NCBI RefSeq assembly: GCF_002776525.5
Contig: NC_045449.1
Location: 6,449,102-6,513,101 of the forward strand
Direction: 5' to 3'
Source: Piliocolobus tephrosceles
Taxonomy: Eukaryota > Chordata > Mammalia > Primates > Cercopithecidae
DNA length: 64,000 nt
In this document: positions 22,833 through 33,251 of the stretch, piece after piece
How the letters are laid out: every line of letters begins with the position of its first letter
How positions within the stretch are numbered: position 1 is the stretch's first letter
Position numbers and translations under genes: made by a program
Notes under the pieces: model-generated
What the model saw: only the letters and a program-made list of their open reading frames with translations
The model's database searches: none
What the model was told of the DNA's origin: nothing

Positions 22833-22969
22833 TGTGCAGGCTTGGCCCCCACCCAGAGGAGCGTGCGCAGGGCTATCCTCTTGTGCAGGTTCCAGCGCTC
22901 CACAGCCACGGCCACGATGAGGCCGCCCAGGAACAGCATGTTGGTGTCCTTCATGTACTGGACACACAC
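22833..22969 (-). CDS. SLC13A5: SLC13A5 coding exon 3 (aa 78-122 and first two bases of codon 123)
   Basis: The exon runs from Val78 (VCVQYMKDTNMLFLGG) through a helix (LFLGGLIVAVAVE) to Pro121-Ala122. It ends with CA before donor GTAATT. Exon 4 supplies the third base, making CAG (Gln) at 123. The human residue as I recall it is Arg (CGG), so this looks like a CpG-to-CA transition on the exon border. Intron 2 is only 237 nt. Confidence 0.96.
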
Positions 22970-23206
22970 CTGGAGCATGGCACGAAGGCCCCATCAGGGC
23001 TGCCCCTTGCCACACTAGAGCCACCCAAGTCCCAGATGCTGACTTCAGGGACCGCTTGGAGTGGGGATGCAGGCCCGAGTGGTGTCTCCCTGCCAGGGAG
23101 AACCCACAATGGAGGGTTTTCCGGTCACCCCCAGGCCTGTGCGGCTCACAGAGTAAAAGACAAGGGGAGAACCAGGAAGTCACCAGGATCCCCTCGGTCT
23201 GCTTAC

Positions 23207-23335
23207 CTGCTTGGAGTCCAGAATCTGGAAGAGTGGGAAAAGCAAGACAGGCAAGAGAGAGGTGACAGCCAGAGGGATGACTTCTGTGCACCAGTAAATG
23301 GCCATGAGGATGATGATGTAGGCGCACCTGACAAA
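23207..23335 (-). CDS. SLC13A5: SLC13A5 coding exon 2 (aa 35-77)
   Basis: The exon encodes 43 whole codons from Phe35 (FVRCAYIIILMAIYWCTEVI) to Gln77. The acceptor is ACTGAAGAGACAG-type sequence ending CAG, and the donor is GTAAGC. The segment is almost wholly hydrophobic and includes the conserved WCTEVIPLAVT stretch of SLC13 proteins, which belongs to the early helices of the scaffold domain. Relative to human from memory, V41I and R76K are conservative changes. Confidence 0.97.
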
Positions 23336-23654
23336 CTGAAGAGACAGTCCTGAGGCTTTGGCATGTGGCCGCCTCACTCTCCCCACCCCCAGAACCCTCC
23401 GGACGGCAGCTGGCGTGGATTGTCAAGACACAGGGGTGATCTCAGAGGGAATCCACTCAAAGTCATCCTGTTCCCCAGCCCTGGTCAGCACAGCTTTCTG
23501 GGGCCGGGCTGGGGAGGCAGGCATAGGATCTATCCTCAAAGGACTCCTGCCCCATGCCCACCCCTCCTCCCTGCCTCCCTCCTTTCCAGATGTGTGGTTC
23601 TAGACACGTTCTTTGATCTTCTCAAATCTTGGATTAGCTACCTCTCAAAAGAAA

Positions 23655-23790
23655 AGATGAAGAATAGGACAAGGAAGAAAAGGAAAAAGGAGGAGAAGGA
23701 GGAGGAAGGGATAGAAGAAAGAGAGGAAGGGGGACAGAGAAGGAAGAAAAGAAAGGAAGAAGAGGGGAAGGAAAAGAATAAAATACCTGT
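23655..23790 (+). repeat. Purine-only tract, intron 1
   Basis: An almost uninterrupted A/G strand (AGGAAGAAAAGGAAAAAGGA and similar) of over 130 bp. On the gene strand it is a pyrimidine tract. Confidence 0.9.
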
Positions 23791-23844
23791 TAGTTCGGTT
23801 TTTTTAAGATGGAGTTTTGCTCTTGCCACCTAAGAGGCGCTTAT

Positions 23845-24155
23845 TCTAAGAGAAGTGACTCAGGAATGGAAAGCCAAATACTGCATGTTCTCACTTATAA
23901 GTGGGAGCTAAACTATGGGTACCCAAAGGTATATAGCATGGTAGAATGGACACTGGAGACTTAGAAGCAGGGAGGGTGGGAGGGGAGTGAGGGATTGAAA
24001 AACTACATATTGGGTACCACATACATTACTCATGTGATGGGTGCACTAAAATCTCAGACTTCACCACTATACAATTCATCCGTGTAGCCAAAACTACGTG
24101 TTCCCCTAAAGCTATTGAAATAAAAATAATAATTATTATATAATAAAACTAGCCA
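23845..24155 (+). mobile_element. 5'-truncated L1 3' end, intron 1
   Basis: Typical primate L1 tail: CTCACTTATAAGTGGGAGCT, a GGGATTGAAAAACTACATAT-like stretch, and AATAAAAATAATAATTATTA at the end. Confidence 0.85.
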
Positions 24156-24185
24156 CCTCCCTAGGTTGTTTTATCTTTCATTGGC

Positions 24186-24489
24186 TTTTTTTTTTTTTTT
24201 TTTTTTTTTATGAGACAGAGTTTCGATCCTATTGCCCAGGCTGGAGTGCAACAGCACGATCTCAGCTCACTGCAACCTCCACCTCCCGGGTTCAAGCGAT
24301 TCTCCTGCCTCAGCCTCTGGAGTTGGCATTACAGACATACGCCACCAGGCCAGGCTAATTTTTGTATTTTTAGTAGAGATGGGGTTTTGCCATGTTGGTC
24401 AGGCTGATCTCGAACTCTTGACCTCATTATCCGCCCACCTCAGTCTCCCAAAGTGCTGGGATTACAGGCATGAGCCACTGCGCCCAACC
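24186..24489 (-). mobile_element. Alu SINE, intron 1
   Basis: Poly(T) of 24, then a full dimer in reverse orientation ending GCGCCCAACC. Confidence 0.95.
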
Positions 24490-24654
24490 TCAAAGTTCCT
24501 TCTTAAATGTCTCTCTGCACCCCCTCCACAGTCTGGTTTGCGCCCTTCCTCTGAGTACCCTCCCCAGCCATTAGCATATGGGGTTGTCACTGTTTCCTCA
24601 ACTGTCCTTCTACCACCACAACCAGTGCATGACTCGAGAGCACAAACAGCACAG

Positions 24655-25150
24655 TGAGTCCTCACTTAACATCATTGATTGGTTTTTGGAAATTGCAATG
24701 TGTAAGTGAAACAACGTAAGCCAATATTCCCATAGGCAAATTGCTAGAAACAACAGTTAAATTTCTGGTCACAAAAACATCACGGAGATCCTAAACAAGG
24801 ACCAAAACACTTCCAATATTAAACATGGAAAGGAATGTGAGCTATACATATGCTTAAGAAACGTTAATAAAAACAAGTTAGATAATTATCCAGTTATGGC
24901 AGGTGGCCAGAGCCTGTTCCGGCAGCTCAGGGTACAAGGTAGAAACCAGCACTGGACAAGATGCCAGCCCATTGCAGAATGCACAATGAACGCACACCCA
25001 CACTCATTCAGATGGGGACCATACAGACCCTCTAATTCACCTAACGTGCACAGGTTTGGCATGTGGAAGGAAACGATAGTAGCTGGAGAAAACCAATGCA
25101 GACTATGAGGATAACATGCAAACTCCACACAGACAGTGGCCCCAGCTGGT
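24655..25150 (+). repeat. Unclassified ancient repeat, intron 1
   Basis: Starts GTCCTCACTTAACATCATTG and ends in a motif that recurs in vertebrate genomes: CCTAACGTGCACAGG, GGCATGTGGAAGG, GCAAACTCCACACAGACAG. I recognise the motif but cannot name the family. Confidence 0.45.
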
Positions 25151-25180
25151 AATCATTTTCTTTTCTTTCTCTCTCGCTCT

Positions 25181-25305
25181 TTTTTTTCTTTTTTTTTGAG
25201 ACAGGGTCTCGCTCTGTTGCCCAGGTGGGAGTGCTGTGGCACAATCACAGCTCACTGCAGCCTCCACCTCCTGGGCTCAAGGGATCCTTCCTTCCCCCCG
25301 CTCCT
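25181..25305 (-). mobile_element. Alu monomer fragment (FLAM/AluJ-like), intron 1
   Basis: GAGACAGGGTCTCGCTCTGT to GGGCTCAAGGGATCC; the remaining arm is missing. Confidence 0.8.
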
Positions 25306-25429
25306 CCCGTCAACATTATAATGAAATGATGTTGAATGAATCGATATTATTCAAGAACCCGCTGTATTTGTAGATCACTGCCCTCAGCATCCAGAACAGG
25401 TTTAACACTTGGGATATCTTTACAAATGC

Positions 25430-25733
25430 TTATTTATTTATTTATTTATTTATGAGACGAAGTCTTGCTCTGTCCCCCAGGCTGGAGTGCAGTGGTGCGA
25501 TCTAGGCTCACTGCAGCCTCTGCCTCCCGGGTTCAAGCGATTCTCCTGCCTCAGTCTCCCAAATAACTGGGATTACAGACAAGTGCCACCACGCCCAGCT
25601 AACTTTTGTATTTTTAGTAGAGACGGGATTTCACCATGTTGGCCAGGATGGTCTCCATCTCCTGGCCTGATGATCCATCTGTCTTGGCCTCCCAAAGTGC
25701 TGGGATTACAGGTGTGAGCCACCACTCCTGTCC
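25430..25733 (-). mobile_element. Alu SINE, intron 1
   Basis: TTTATTTA-rich start, full dimer, end CACCACTCCTGTCC. Near-perfect TSD ATCTTTACAAATGCTTATT / ATCTTTGCAAATGCTTATT. Confidence 0.96.
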
Positions 25734-26869
25734 ATCTTTGCAAATGCTTATTAAAGGAATCAATAGCATTCATCTGAGTTTAACTCTGACAACGCTGCGG
25801 AAGAACAGATGCACCTGTACACAATCCCTGCTTCTCATCACCCAGAAGAGCGTATGTATTATTTGCACAAAACATTGCAGGAAGACTTAGAAATTCTTTG
25901 TCGGGGTTGTGTTACCAGCTACAAGAAATACATCTTTTTCAGCATCCCAGGGCACCTCCCTACTGGCAAGGCAGGGTTACTCAGCCTCCGAACACTGACA
26001 TTTTGGGTTAAATGATTCTTTGTTGTGGGGGCTGTGTACTGCAGGATGTTTAGAGCACCGCTGGCCTCCACCTGTGAGATGCCAGTAAGACTGTCTCCAT
26101 TTGGGACGGCAAAAAATGTCTCTGTACTTTGCCAAAGGTCCCCTGCTGTGGGGCAGGGTGAGGGCAGGAGAAAGGATCAATGCTGGTTGACAGCCACTGA
26201 ACTAAAGGCGGAACAGCAGCATCACAGGAAGCCCAGGCTTTGACACCAGACAGATACGATTGGCGCCCGCTGTCAGCCACTGTCTGGCCTTTGGCAGCCA
26301 CTAACTTCTTTGGGCGTTGGTGTCAGGGGTGTACCACTGGGCAGGCCATGAGAATGATCCCCTCCAGGGGCAGACAATGAGAGGGCGCATCGGAGAGAAT
26401 TTTAAAACAATAATATTAGCTAAACATTAGTTTGCTTCTTCCTATCATCAGGTGATAGCAATTCTAAACAATGTCGCTCATAAATTACTCCTCCTGCTCC
26501 CAATCCTGGCCCCAATCCCCTCTTGTTTCATGTCTTCATCTGCAAATCGTGGATTTAAGAGTCCTCATTCTTCCCATATGGCGCACAAAGTCCTCGGTAA
26601 CTTTTGATTCTCTAAACTTAGAAGCAGTAGGTGGCGTGCGTCACCTGTGTACACTGTGTGTTCCTGGAGGAGTCAAACAGACCCACTAGGAAAGAGGATG
26701 AGACACAAGGTTAACTGCCCCCTCACTTCCATGCCACTATTTGGAAGCCCAGGAGGTGCCTCATCCCTGAAGTCAACAGGCTTGATTCCCCTAGTCTAGA
26801 ATATGCCTCCACAGTGTCAAGGGGGAGGGCAGGATGGAAAGCAGATGTTAGAAAAGGTTAACACTAACA

Positions 26870-27160
26870 AGTCACGGTGTCCTGACACACCACTTAATGA
26901 AAAAATGCAGCCAAAACCTACTGTGTGTGTGTGTGTGTGTGTGTATGTGTGTGTGTTTGGGAAGAGAGAGAGAAGAGATTGATTGGTTTCTGGAAAGATG
27001 TTCATCAAAATATGAATAACTTATAGGATTTGAGGGTATTTTTATTTGTATTTTATACCTTACAGATTTGTAAAAAAAAAAAAAAAACTTTTACATTTTC
27101 ATAAAATAAATGATACAATAAATTTATCATTTATTGTATTAATTTTTTTTCATAAAAAAG
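26870..27160 (+). repeat. Old L1M 3'-end remnant with (TG)n, intron 1
   Basis: (TG)n at about 26920-26955, then GGTTTCTGGAAAGATGTTCA and TGTATTTTATACCTTACAGA, typical of old L1 tails. Confidence 0.55.
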
Positions 27161-27636
27161 GACCCAGAGAAAGGATAGAGAAAGTGGAGCACAGATGAGA
27201 CCAGGAGGGAGTGCAGGTAGAGACAGGAGAACTGGAGACAGCCGGTGAGGAGAGGGGCCTGGGTGTTGGGAGAGGGTGGCGTGCCCTGGGAGTCACCTCC
27301 TGGCAAGGACTGTGTTGCTCAGGCTGCCAAGGTCCTGCCAGCTTCTCACCAGCTTCCCAGCTGCCCTGCCTGTGCTGTGTACCCTCTGGGTTTCCTTGCA
27401 CAATGGGGTGGCCATGGGGGGTGGACGCATGGTGACCGAAACAGGCACAAAGGGAAAAAACAAGAAGACAAGGTCCAGGGTCCTCACCCAACCCCGTCAG
27501 AAGGAAAGCTCATGAAGGCAGCCTTTGGAAGGACTCTCCCTGGGTTCTCTGCTTCCCCTCGCTGGTCCTCATTCACAGGACAGCTTAATCTCTCTCTCTC
27601 TCTCACACACATACACACACTGAGTTGGTGTTTCCA

Positions 27637-27922
27637 GGTCAGGGTGTGTGTGTGTGTTTGTGTGTCTGTGTGTGTTTGTGTGTTTGTGTGTTTTGTGTGT
27701 TTGTGTGTCTGTGTGTTTGTGTGTTTATGTGTGTTTTGTGTGTGCGTTTGAGTCTGTGTGTTTGTGTGTTTTGTGTGTTTGTGTGTGTTTTCTGTTTGTG
27801 TGTGTGTTTGTGTGTTTTGTGTGTGTGTCTGTGTGTTTGTGTGTTTTGTGTGTTTGTGTGTCTGTGTGTGTTTGTGTTTGTAAGTGCGTGTGTGTGTGTG
27901 TGTGTATGTGCGTGTGTGTGGG
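27637..27922 (+). repeat. Complex GT-rich tandem array, intron 1
   Basis: About 285 bp of TGTGTGTTTGTGTGTCTG-like units mixing (TG)n with TTTG and TCTG variants, with higher-order near repeats. The reverse reads Thr-His/Lys-His repeats and is not a gene. Confidence 0.95.
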
Positions 27923-28204
27923 GTCTCCTGGGGCAGGAAGGTCAGCCAAGCTACTATAATCATTCCAGGGAACATCACTCCCTACCAGCAGGGCTGAAAT
28001 CGCAGCTCTCCTGCCTGGCTCCTTCCCCTGGACAATAACAGCCCCAGGCTTCTTGCTACAGAGGAAGTGTGACTGCTCACAGGTGGTGCGGCACCTGCAG
28101 AGCCTCCACAGTTGGATCTGCTGTCCTTGACCCATCCAGGGCCTGTGCTAGGCCCACCCAAGGGCTCCTCCCAGTCTCCCCCTCCCCCATCCTAGGAACC
28201 AACG

Positions 28205-28395
28205 TTAATCCCTTTTGATTCCCAAAGCCTTAAAGTGTCAGAACCAAACCGCCTAGCCCCATTGTACAGATGAGAACACCAAGGCCCAGAGAGCACAGGC
28301 ACTTGGCTAAAGTCACACAGATGAGAGAATGGTGGAAGTCCAGTTCTCTTGCAGGTTGGCTTCCTGACACCCCAGTGCACTCCCTTCCTCTAGAG
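28205..28395 (-). repeat. MIR SINE, intron 1
   Basis: CCCCATTGTACAGATGAGAA, CCCAGAGAGCACAGGCACTT and AAAGTCACACAGATGAGAGA form the reverse complement of the MIR core. Confidence 0.75.
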
Positions 28396-29415
28396 CTCCC
28401 CCAGAGCATCCCCTGAAGAGCTCCTCTGTTTCCCAAACCTGCCTGGGGAGGGGAGCGGGGGAGCTGGAGGTTTCCTGTCTGGGCTGAGAGTGAAAGGGCT
28501 GAAAGAAGGAACGAGGAAGGAGCAGCCAGCAGCCACAAAAGGCTTCAAAGGGCTCGGGCCTCTGCCAAACTGGCTGTGCACAGCACAGTGGAGCCTGCCC
28601 CCACCCTGCGGCCAAGGCCATTCATTCTCTGTCTCCCTCACAGAAGCATTAGGAGACTAGGGCCTGGGAGGAAGCTTCCCTGCCACTCCAGGTCCTGCCA
28701 CCCAAGGCGTGAGCTCTGGGAATGTGTCCCGCCTCCTGCTACAGCCCCAGCAGGCAGCAGGCAAAGCAGGCCAACCCCGACCTGCCTGCAGCCTGGGGCA
28801 GGATTATGAATCAGTTGTGGCTCTCCAGGTTGGAAGAAAGGTGGATCACAGATAGAGACACTAAGGCCCAAGGAAGGACCAGAGAGTGGCAAAGACAGCG
28901 CAGGATCCACGTGGGTGATGATTTTTATCCTGCAGGTCCCTCCTGACGGCGGAAGTCACCTACAGCTTGAAGTCTTCTTTGGCGAAGGGAAAAGACAGGA
29001 GAGAGAGAGGGAAAGGCAAGCTCCCAGGTTCTCTGTTGGCGCAGGTGGCATTCTGGGAGGAAACGGGGTTATGCACTGTGGGGAGATTCAGTTCGGAGCC
29101 AGGGGCTGAGCCTAAGGCTGGGATCTGTGTGACTGAGATCTGTGCTCACTTCGAGGTTTCTGTGCTTGCCTGGACGGCTTTTGCACCCTGGGATCTGTAA
29201 ACCCCAAGGGTGGTGCGCCCTGGGGTCGCCATGCCCCTCGGATTCTTTACAGGGCACCTCCCATCTGGCACCTGGAGCTCCTGAGTGCGCGCGCCCCGGG
29301 AGAGCCGTGCCCCCCACGAAATCCGTGCGCTCCAGCTCAGGGCTCCCGGATTCGGTGTCCCTTAGTGGGCACCGGGCGCCCGGTGTCCGAAGGGCTGCCT
29401 GGAGATGCAACTGAC

Positions 29416-29517
29416 CTTGGCGGGCATCAGAATGACGAGTGGCAGCAGCAGGAGCGGGGTGACGAACAAGATCACGAAGGACTTGAACTTGGAGACATAG
29501 CTCAGCGCCGAGGCCAT
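29416..29517 (-). CDS. SLC13A5: SLC13A5 coding exon 1 (aa 1-34)
   Basis: The start codon is the ATG at 29517-29515, beginning MASALSYVSKFKSF as in known NaCT proteins. The frame stays open upstream to an in-frame ATG 40 codons earlier, but that extension (MRGGVV...) is GC-rich 5' leader without family similarity, so it was rejected. Residues 14-33 form the first hydrophobic membrane helix (PLLLLPLVIL core). The exon ends on a complete Lys34 codon before donor GTCAGT (phase 0). No signal peptide is expected, because the first helix acts as the signal anchor. Confidence 0.97.
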
Positions 29518-29900
29518 CGCGCGGGAGGGAGACTGGCGGGCGAGACGAGTGAGGGGCAGCCAGAAGCGCCGCGGGCTTAAGAAGGGGCCGCAGTCCCTGG
29601 GGATTGGGGAGGGGGCGGTGACAACTCCGCCCCGCACGGGGGCGCCTCCCCACGGCCCTGGGGCGGGGCCATCCCTCGGGGTCGGTGGGACGCGCCTGCC
29701 CCCAGTTCTGCCACCCGCGGCGGTGGGAGGCGTCTTTGGACTCCAACGCTTCGGGCCAGCCCTCTAGGGGCAGCCTGGGCCCTACCACCTCGCGCTCTTC
29801 AAGCCTCTGCTGCGCTACCCGGGCAGAGGTGCGTCCCGGGGCTTCCAAGCGGGGCGTGTTTAGGTCACTGGTGCTACCCGCTTTGGCGTGAGGCGCCCTC
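29518..29900 (-). promoter_or_regulatory. SLC13A5: SLC13A5 5' leader and CpG-rich core promoter (approximate)
   Basis: GC-rich, CpG-containing DNA lies directly upstream of the start codon and continues the CpG-rich exon 1. A weak TATA-like CTTAAG lies about 60 nt upstream of the ATG (29574-29582), which would place a start site near 29550. Several GC boxes (GGGGCGGGG type) are visible around 29615-29670. Human SLC13A5 is reported to be induced through the xenobiotic receptor PXR, but no response element was located here by eye. Confidence 0.5.
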
Positions 29901-30399
29901 CCGCGTCCGCACCTGCTCTTTCCTGGGCTCTAAAGGGTCCCGGATGAAAATCTCTGCAGGCCTCTGGGTCTCTCAGGTCCATCTCCCCGATCTCCCTCTC
30001 CTTTCCATCTCCTTACTTCAGCCCCTACCATGTCTCTCCGGGAGGTGTCCCCGCACGCCCTGCGCCCTCTGCACCGCGGGCCTAGTTTCCCAGTCTCCCT
30101 GGCTTCCTCGCCACGTCCGCCCCACTCTGGGTTCAGGACCCCTTTTCCCCGCTCGCACTCTCCTCCCCTGAGCTCCTGGGCAATAGCAGAGGGAGGCGAG
30201 GCCACTGTCCTGCGCGGTCCCAGGGGCTCTCGCGCTCCAGTGGACACCGCCCCGCCGACACCCGGCGGGCAAATGCGGACGCGCGTCTTGGAGGGGCCCC
30301 ACCGAGCCCCAGCAGCCACAGCTGCCCACCCGACCCAGGTCAGAGGGAAACGGAGGTCTAGAGAGGAAGGGACACAATTAAGGCGACACTGAGACAGTC

Positions 30400-30914
30400 G
30401 CCCATGTATTCATTCAGCCCGCCAGGCAACAGACGGGTACTGAGCGCCTCTTCTCCGCGACGCCCTGTTTTGGGCACTGGAGACACAGGGATGCAAAGAC
30501 GTCCCCACCTCTGTGATTTTCTTCTTTCCTCTCTTCTGCCTGCCTCTCACTCTGCAGCTTCCTTTCGGGGAGTCTCTTCCATGCTGGTGGCTTAACCACA
30601 GCCTGCTCCTTAGTGATTACCATCCTCTGCCTTCAACCCAGCCATGATGCCAAAGTCCCAGATTTCCGTATATCCAACCTTCCGCAGACTGGAGGTGTCT
30701 CGGCCCGAAAATTCAACACATCCTGAATCAAGCTCATGAGTTCCTTCCTGTGATCCACACCCAAGGACATGCATTCCCCCAAGCCCGTCCTGCAATTGCC
30801 CTCCTCCTGTCCTCCTCTCTTTGTGATTCTTGTTTATATAGCCCTAAGTTTTCCCGCCTTTCCTCTTGTCCCCAGGGCACTTAGCACAATTTGTACCTCC
30901 TATATTTATTGGTG
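30400..30914. other. Upstream flank with weak L2-like sequence
   Basis: 30400-30500 resembles an antisense L2 end (CATTCATTCAGCCC, GGCACTGGAGACACAGGGAT). 30620-30900 weakly resembles sense L2 ORF and 3'UTR. No gene was seen. Confidence 0.4.
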
Positions 30915-31480
30915 TAACTTTTATTTTTTACTTTTTATTTTTTAAGTGTTATTTCATTTTTAATTGACAAATCATTGCCTATATTTACGGGGTACCATGT
31001 GATTTTTCAATATATGTATAATTGTGGGGTGTTCAAATCAGGCTAATGAGCATATTTATCACTCAAATATTTATCATTTCTCTTGTTTTTGGTTTTTGTT
31101 TGTTTGAGACAGAGTTTTGCTCTTGTCACCCAGGCTGGAGTGCAGTGGCGCGATCTTGGCTCACTACAACCTCTGCCTCCCAGGTTCAAGTGAATCTCTT
31201 GCCTCAGCCTCCCAAGTAGCTGGGATTACAGACATGCTCCACCATGCCTGGCTAATTTTTTGTATTTTTAGTAGAAACGGGGTTTTACCGTGTTAGCCAG
31301 GCTGGTCTTGAACTCCTGACCTTAGGTGATCCACCCATCTTGATCTCCCAAAGTGCTAGGATTACAGGTGTGAGCCACTGCACCTGGCCCAAATATTTGT
31401 CATTTCTTGGCGGTGAGAACATTTAAAATATCTTGTAGCTATTTTAAAATACATGATACATTATTATGATGTATTTTCTA
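30915..31480 (-). repeat. Old L1 3'UTR segment split by an Alu
   Basis: AATTGACAAATCATTGCCTA, TATTTACGGGGTACC and the post-Alu GGTGAGAACATTTAAAATAT match an old L1 3'UTR pattern. Orientation is not certain. Confidence 0.5.
31083..31390 (-). mobile_element. Alu SINE
   Basis: GAGACAGAGTTTTGCTCTTG to GCACCTGGCC, flanked by TSD CAAATATTTATCATTTCT / CAAATATTTGTCATTTCT. Confidence 0.96.
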
Positions 31481-31599
31481 TTTACTGTCTGTTTTATTCA
31501 TCACCACCTGTCTAGCTAGTGCCTTTCCCAGTACCTAATCCAGGGTGTGCACTCAAACCTTTTTTTCTGGGATGCATGAATGACAGCAAGTAAACAACT

Positions 31600-32250
31600 T
31601 CGGTTCTTTTTTCTTTTTTCTTTTTTTTAAATTTTAGTTTAAGTTCTGGGATACATGTGCAGAATGTGCAGGTTTGTTACATAGGTATACATGTGCCATG
31701 GTGGTTTGCTGAACCTATCAACCCGACATCTAGGTTTTAAGCCCCACATGCATTAGTATTTGTCCTAATGCTCTCCCTCCCCTTGCCTCACACCCCCCAA
31801 CAGGTCTCAGTGTGTGATGTTCCCCTCCCTGTGTCCATGTGTTCTCATTGTTCAACTCTCACTTATGACTGAGAACATACAGTGTCTGACTTTCTGTTCC
31901 TGGATTAGTTTGCTGAGAATGATGACTTCCAGCTTCATCCATGTCCCTGCAAAGGACATGGGCTCATTATTTTTTATGGCTGCATAGTATTCCATGGTAT
32001 ATATGTGCCACATTTTCTTTATCCAGTCTATCATTGATGGACATTTGGGTTGGTTTTAACTCTTTGCTATTCTAAATAGTGTGCATGTGTCTTTATAGTA
32101 GCATGATTTATAATCCTTTGGGTATATACCCAGTAATGAGATTGCTGGGTCAAATGATATTTCTGGTTCTAGATCCTTGAGCAATCGCCACACTGTCTTC
32201 CACAATGGTTGAACTAATTTACACTCCCACCAACAGTGTAAAAGTACAAC
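31600..32250 (-). mobile_element. 5'-truncated primate L1 (L1PA-type) 3' end
   Basis: Antisense tail TTAAGTTCTGGGATACATGT, TATCAACCCGACATCTAGGT, up to the ORF2 C-terminal region (ACACTGTCTTCCACAATGG). Imperfect TSD around ACAACTT..GTTCTT on both sides. Frames on both strands are ORF2 remnants. Confidence 0.88.
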
Positions 32251-32291
32251 TTTCGTTCTTAATACAACTGCTTCCAAGGCGATTCACCAGA

Positions 32292-32518
32292 GCATGGACT
32301 CTTAGGCTAGAGTGCCTGGGCTTATATCCTGCCCTAGCTCATCCTGGTTGTGTGCCTCAGACAAGTTGACCTCTCTGAGCTTATCCTGTCATAAATGGAG
32401 AAAATAGCACCAACTTTGATTTTAAACGGCTGTTTTGGAGATTATATGAGTTCATGCTCAGAGAGTGCTTAACTCAGTGCATTGGCATATAGTCGGCTAT
32501 TAGTAAATATCTGTTCTT
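32292..32518 (+). repeat. MIR SINE
   Basis: CTAGAGTGCCTGGGCTTATA, TTGACCTCTCTGAGCTTATC, GAGATTATATGAGTTCATGC and a TATTAGTAAATATCTG tail. Confidence 0.75.
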
Positions 32519-32689
32519 GCAATTGTATGCAAAATACCCTGGTTGGTGGGGCTTTAGGAGAAGGATCCACCAACTCAGCCTAAAGTAATGAAGGAAGGTT
32601 TCACAGAGGAGGTGGCATTTGAGCTAAGACTTAATGGCTAAGTAATAATTTGCCAGGCAGCAGTGGAGGATAGTCAAAATTAGCACCAA

Positions 32690-33080
32690 ATGAAAAAGAA
32701 TATTAAGATTGTTAAGAAAAATTCCAAGGTCAAAGTGCTACAACAACAACAACAACAACAAAAAGCCAAAATAAATGGAGAGATTATACCAAGTTCATGG
32801 ATAGGGAGACCAAACATTGTAGGACTATCCATTTCTCTAAAATCAGCCCATAAATTCAATTCAATTCCAATTAAAATCCCAACAGGATTTTTGGTTAACA
32901 AGCCTAAGATTCAGGTTAAATAGCAGGTAAGCCAAGGATAATTAAGACACTTCTGGGAAAACATGGGGGAAATTGTTATTTAGACTTGGAGAATGACTAA
33001 ATTGTAATACTCAATGTAATCATTAACTGTTGGCATGAGGTTAGGAAAATAGTAGAATAGAGCCTAGAAATAGACCCATG
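32690..33080 (+). repeat. Old L1 ORF2 fragment with (CAA)n
   Basis: AATTCAATTCAATTCCAATT and AAAATCCCAACAGGATTTTT correspond to a conserved ORF2 stretch. (CAA)n at 32743-32762. Confidence 0.6.
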
Positions 33081-33251
33081 GTTGCCTGGAAACTTTATTT
33101 ACAACAGAGATTGCATGATCTACCCAATGTGTATTCTCAGTTGCTGGATCAATTAGTTTTTAGCAATACAGACATTTTTCTTTCACTAAGTATGCTAAAC
33201 ACATATAGGAGAAGTTTGAGCATAATTTCTAATAATAAGGTTATTTCTGAT

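Larger units (their letters stand above)
1125..29550 (-). other. SLC13A5: SLC13A5 transcription unit (sodium/citrate cotransporter NaCT), 12 coding exons
   Basis: The gene encodes the plasma-membrane Na+-coupled citrate importer of liver, brain and testis. It moves extracellular citrate, and more weakly succinate, into the cytosol, where citrate feeds acetyl-CoA production. Twelve minus-strand coding exons were joined at AG/GT boundaries. CDS lengths are 102, 129, 137, 179, 169, 123, 216, 101, 119, 162, 138 and 132 nt, total 1707 nt. That gives 568 aa plus a stop, equal to human NaCT, with no frameshift or premature stop. Family landmarks fall at the known positions: Ser140-Asn141-Thr142, Gly219, Thr227, Ser464-Asn465-Val466, Leu488 and Asn562. 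Introns range from 237 nt (intron 2) to 6080 nt (intron 1) and hold most of the repeats listed below. The transcript ends are inferred from the 5' GC-rich region and a 3' ATTAAA. The protein should fold as an SLC13/DASS elevator transporter, which acts as a homodimer. Confidence 0.97.
29230..30330. other. CpG-rich region spanning exon 1 and upstream DNA
   Basis: CG dinucleotides are frequent here and scarce in the flanking DNA. There are two clusters, one around exon 1 (29.28-29.85 kb) and one about 0.5 kb upstream (30.04-30.3 kb). Long open frames on both strands in this interval follow from few stop codons in GC-rich DNA and show no protein-family similarity. Confidence 0.6.

Noticed and set aside
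22737..23426. 229-aa minus-strand frame over exons 2 and 3
   Set aside because: It crosses both exons in the wrong frame and includes intron 2.
27484..27978. Long Thr/His-rich frames
   Set aside because: They are translations of the GT/CA simple repeat.
29515..29637. Upstream in-frame ATG extending NaCT by 40 residues
   Set aside because: The extension is not part of known NaCT proteins. The MASALS start gives exactly the known length of 568 aa.
29069..29848. 259-aa minus-strand open frame over exon 1
   Set aside because: It overlaps exon 1 in a different frame, in CpG-rich DNA where stops are rare. It has no family similarity and low-complexity Arg/Pro/Ala composition.
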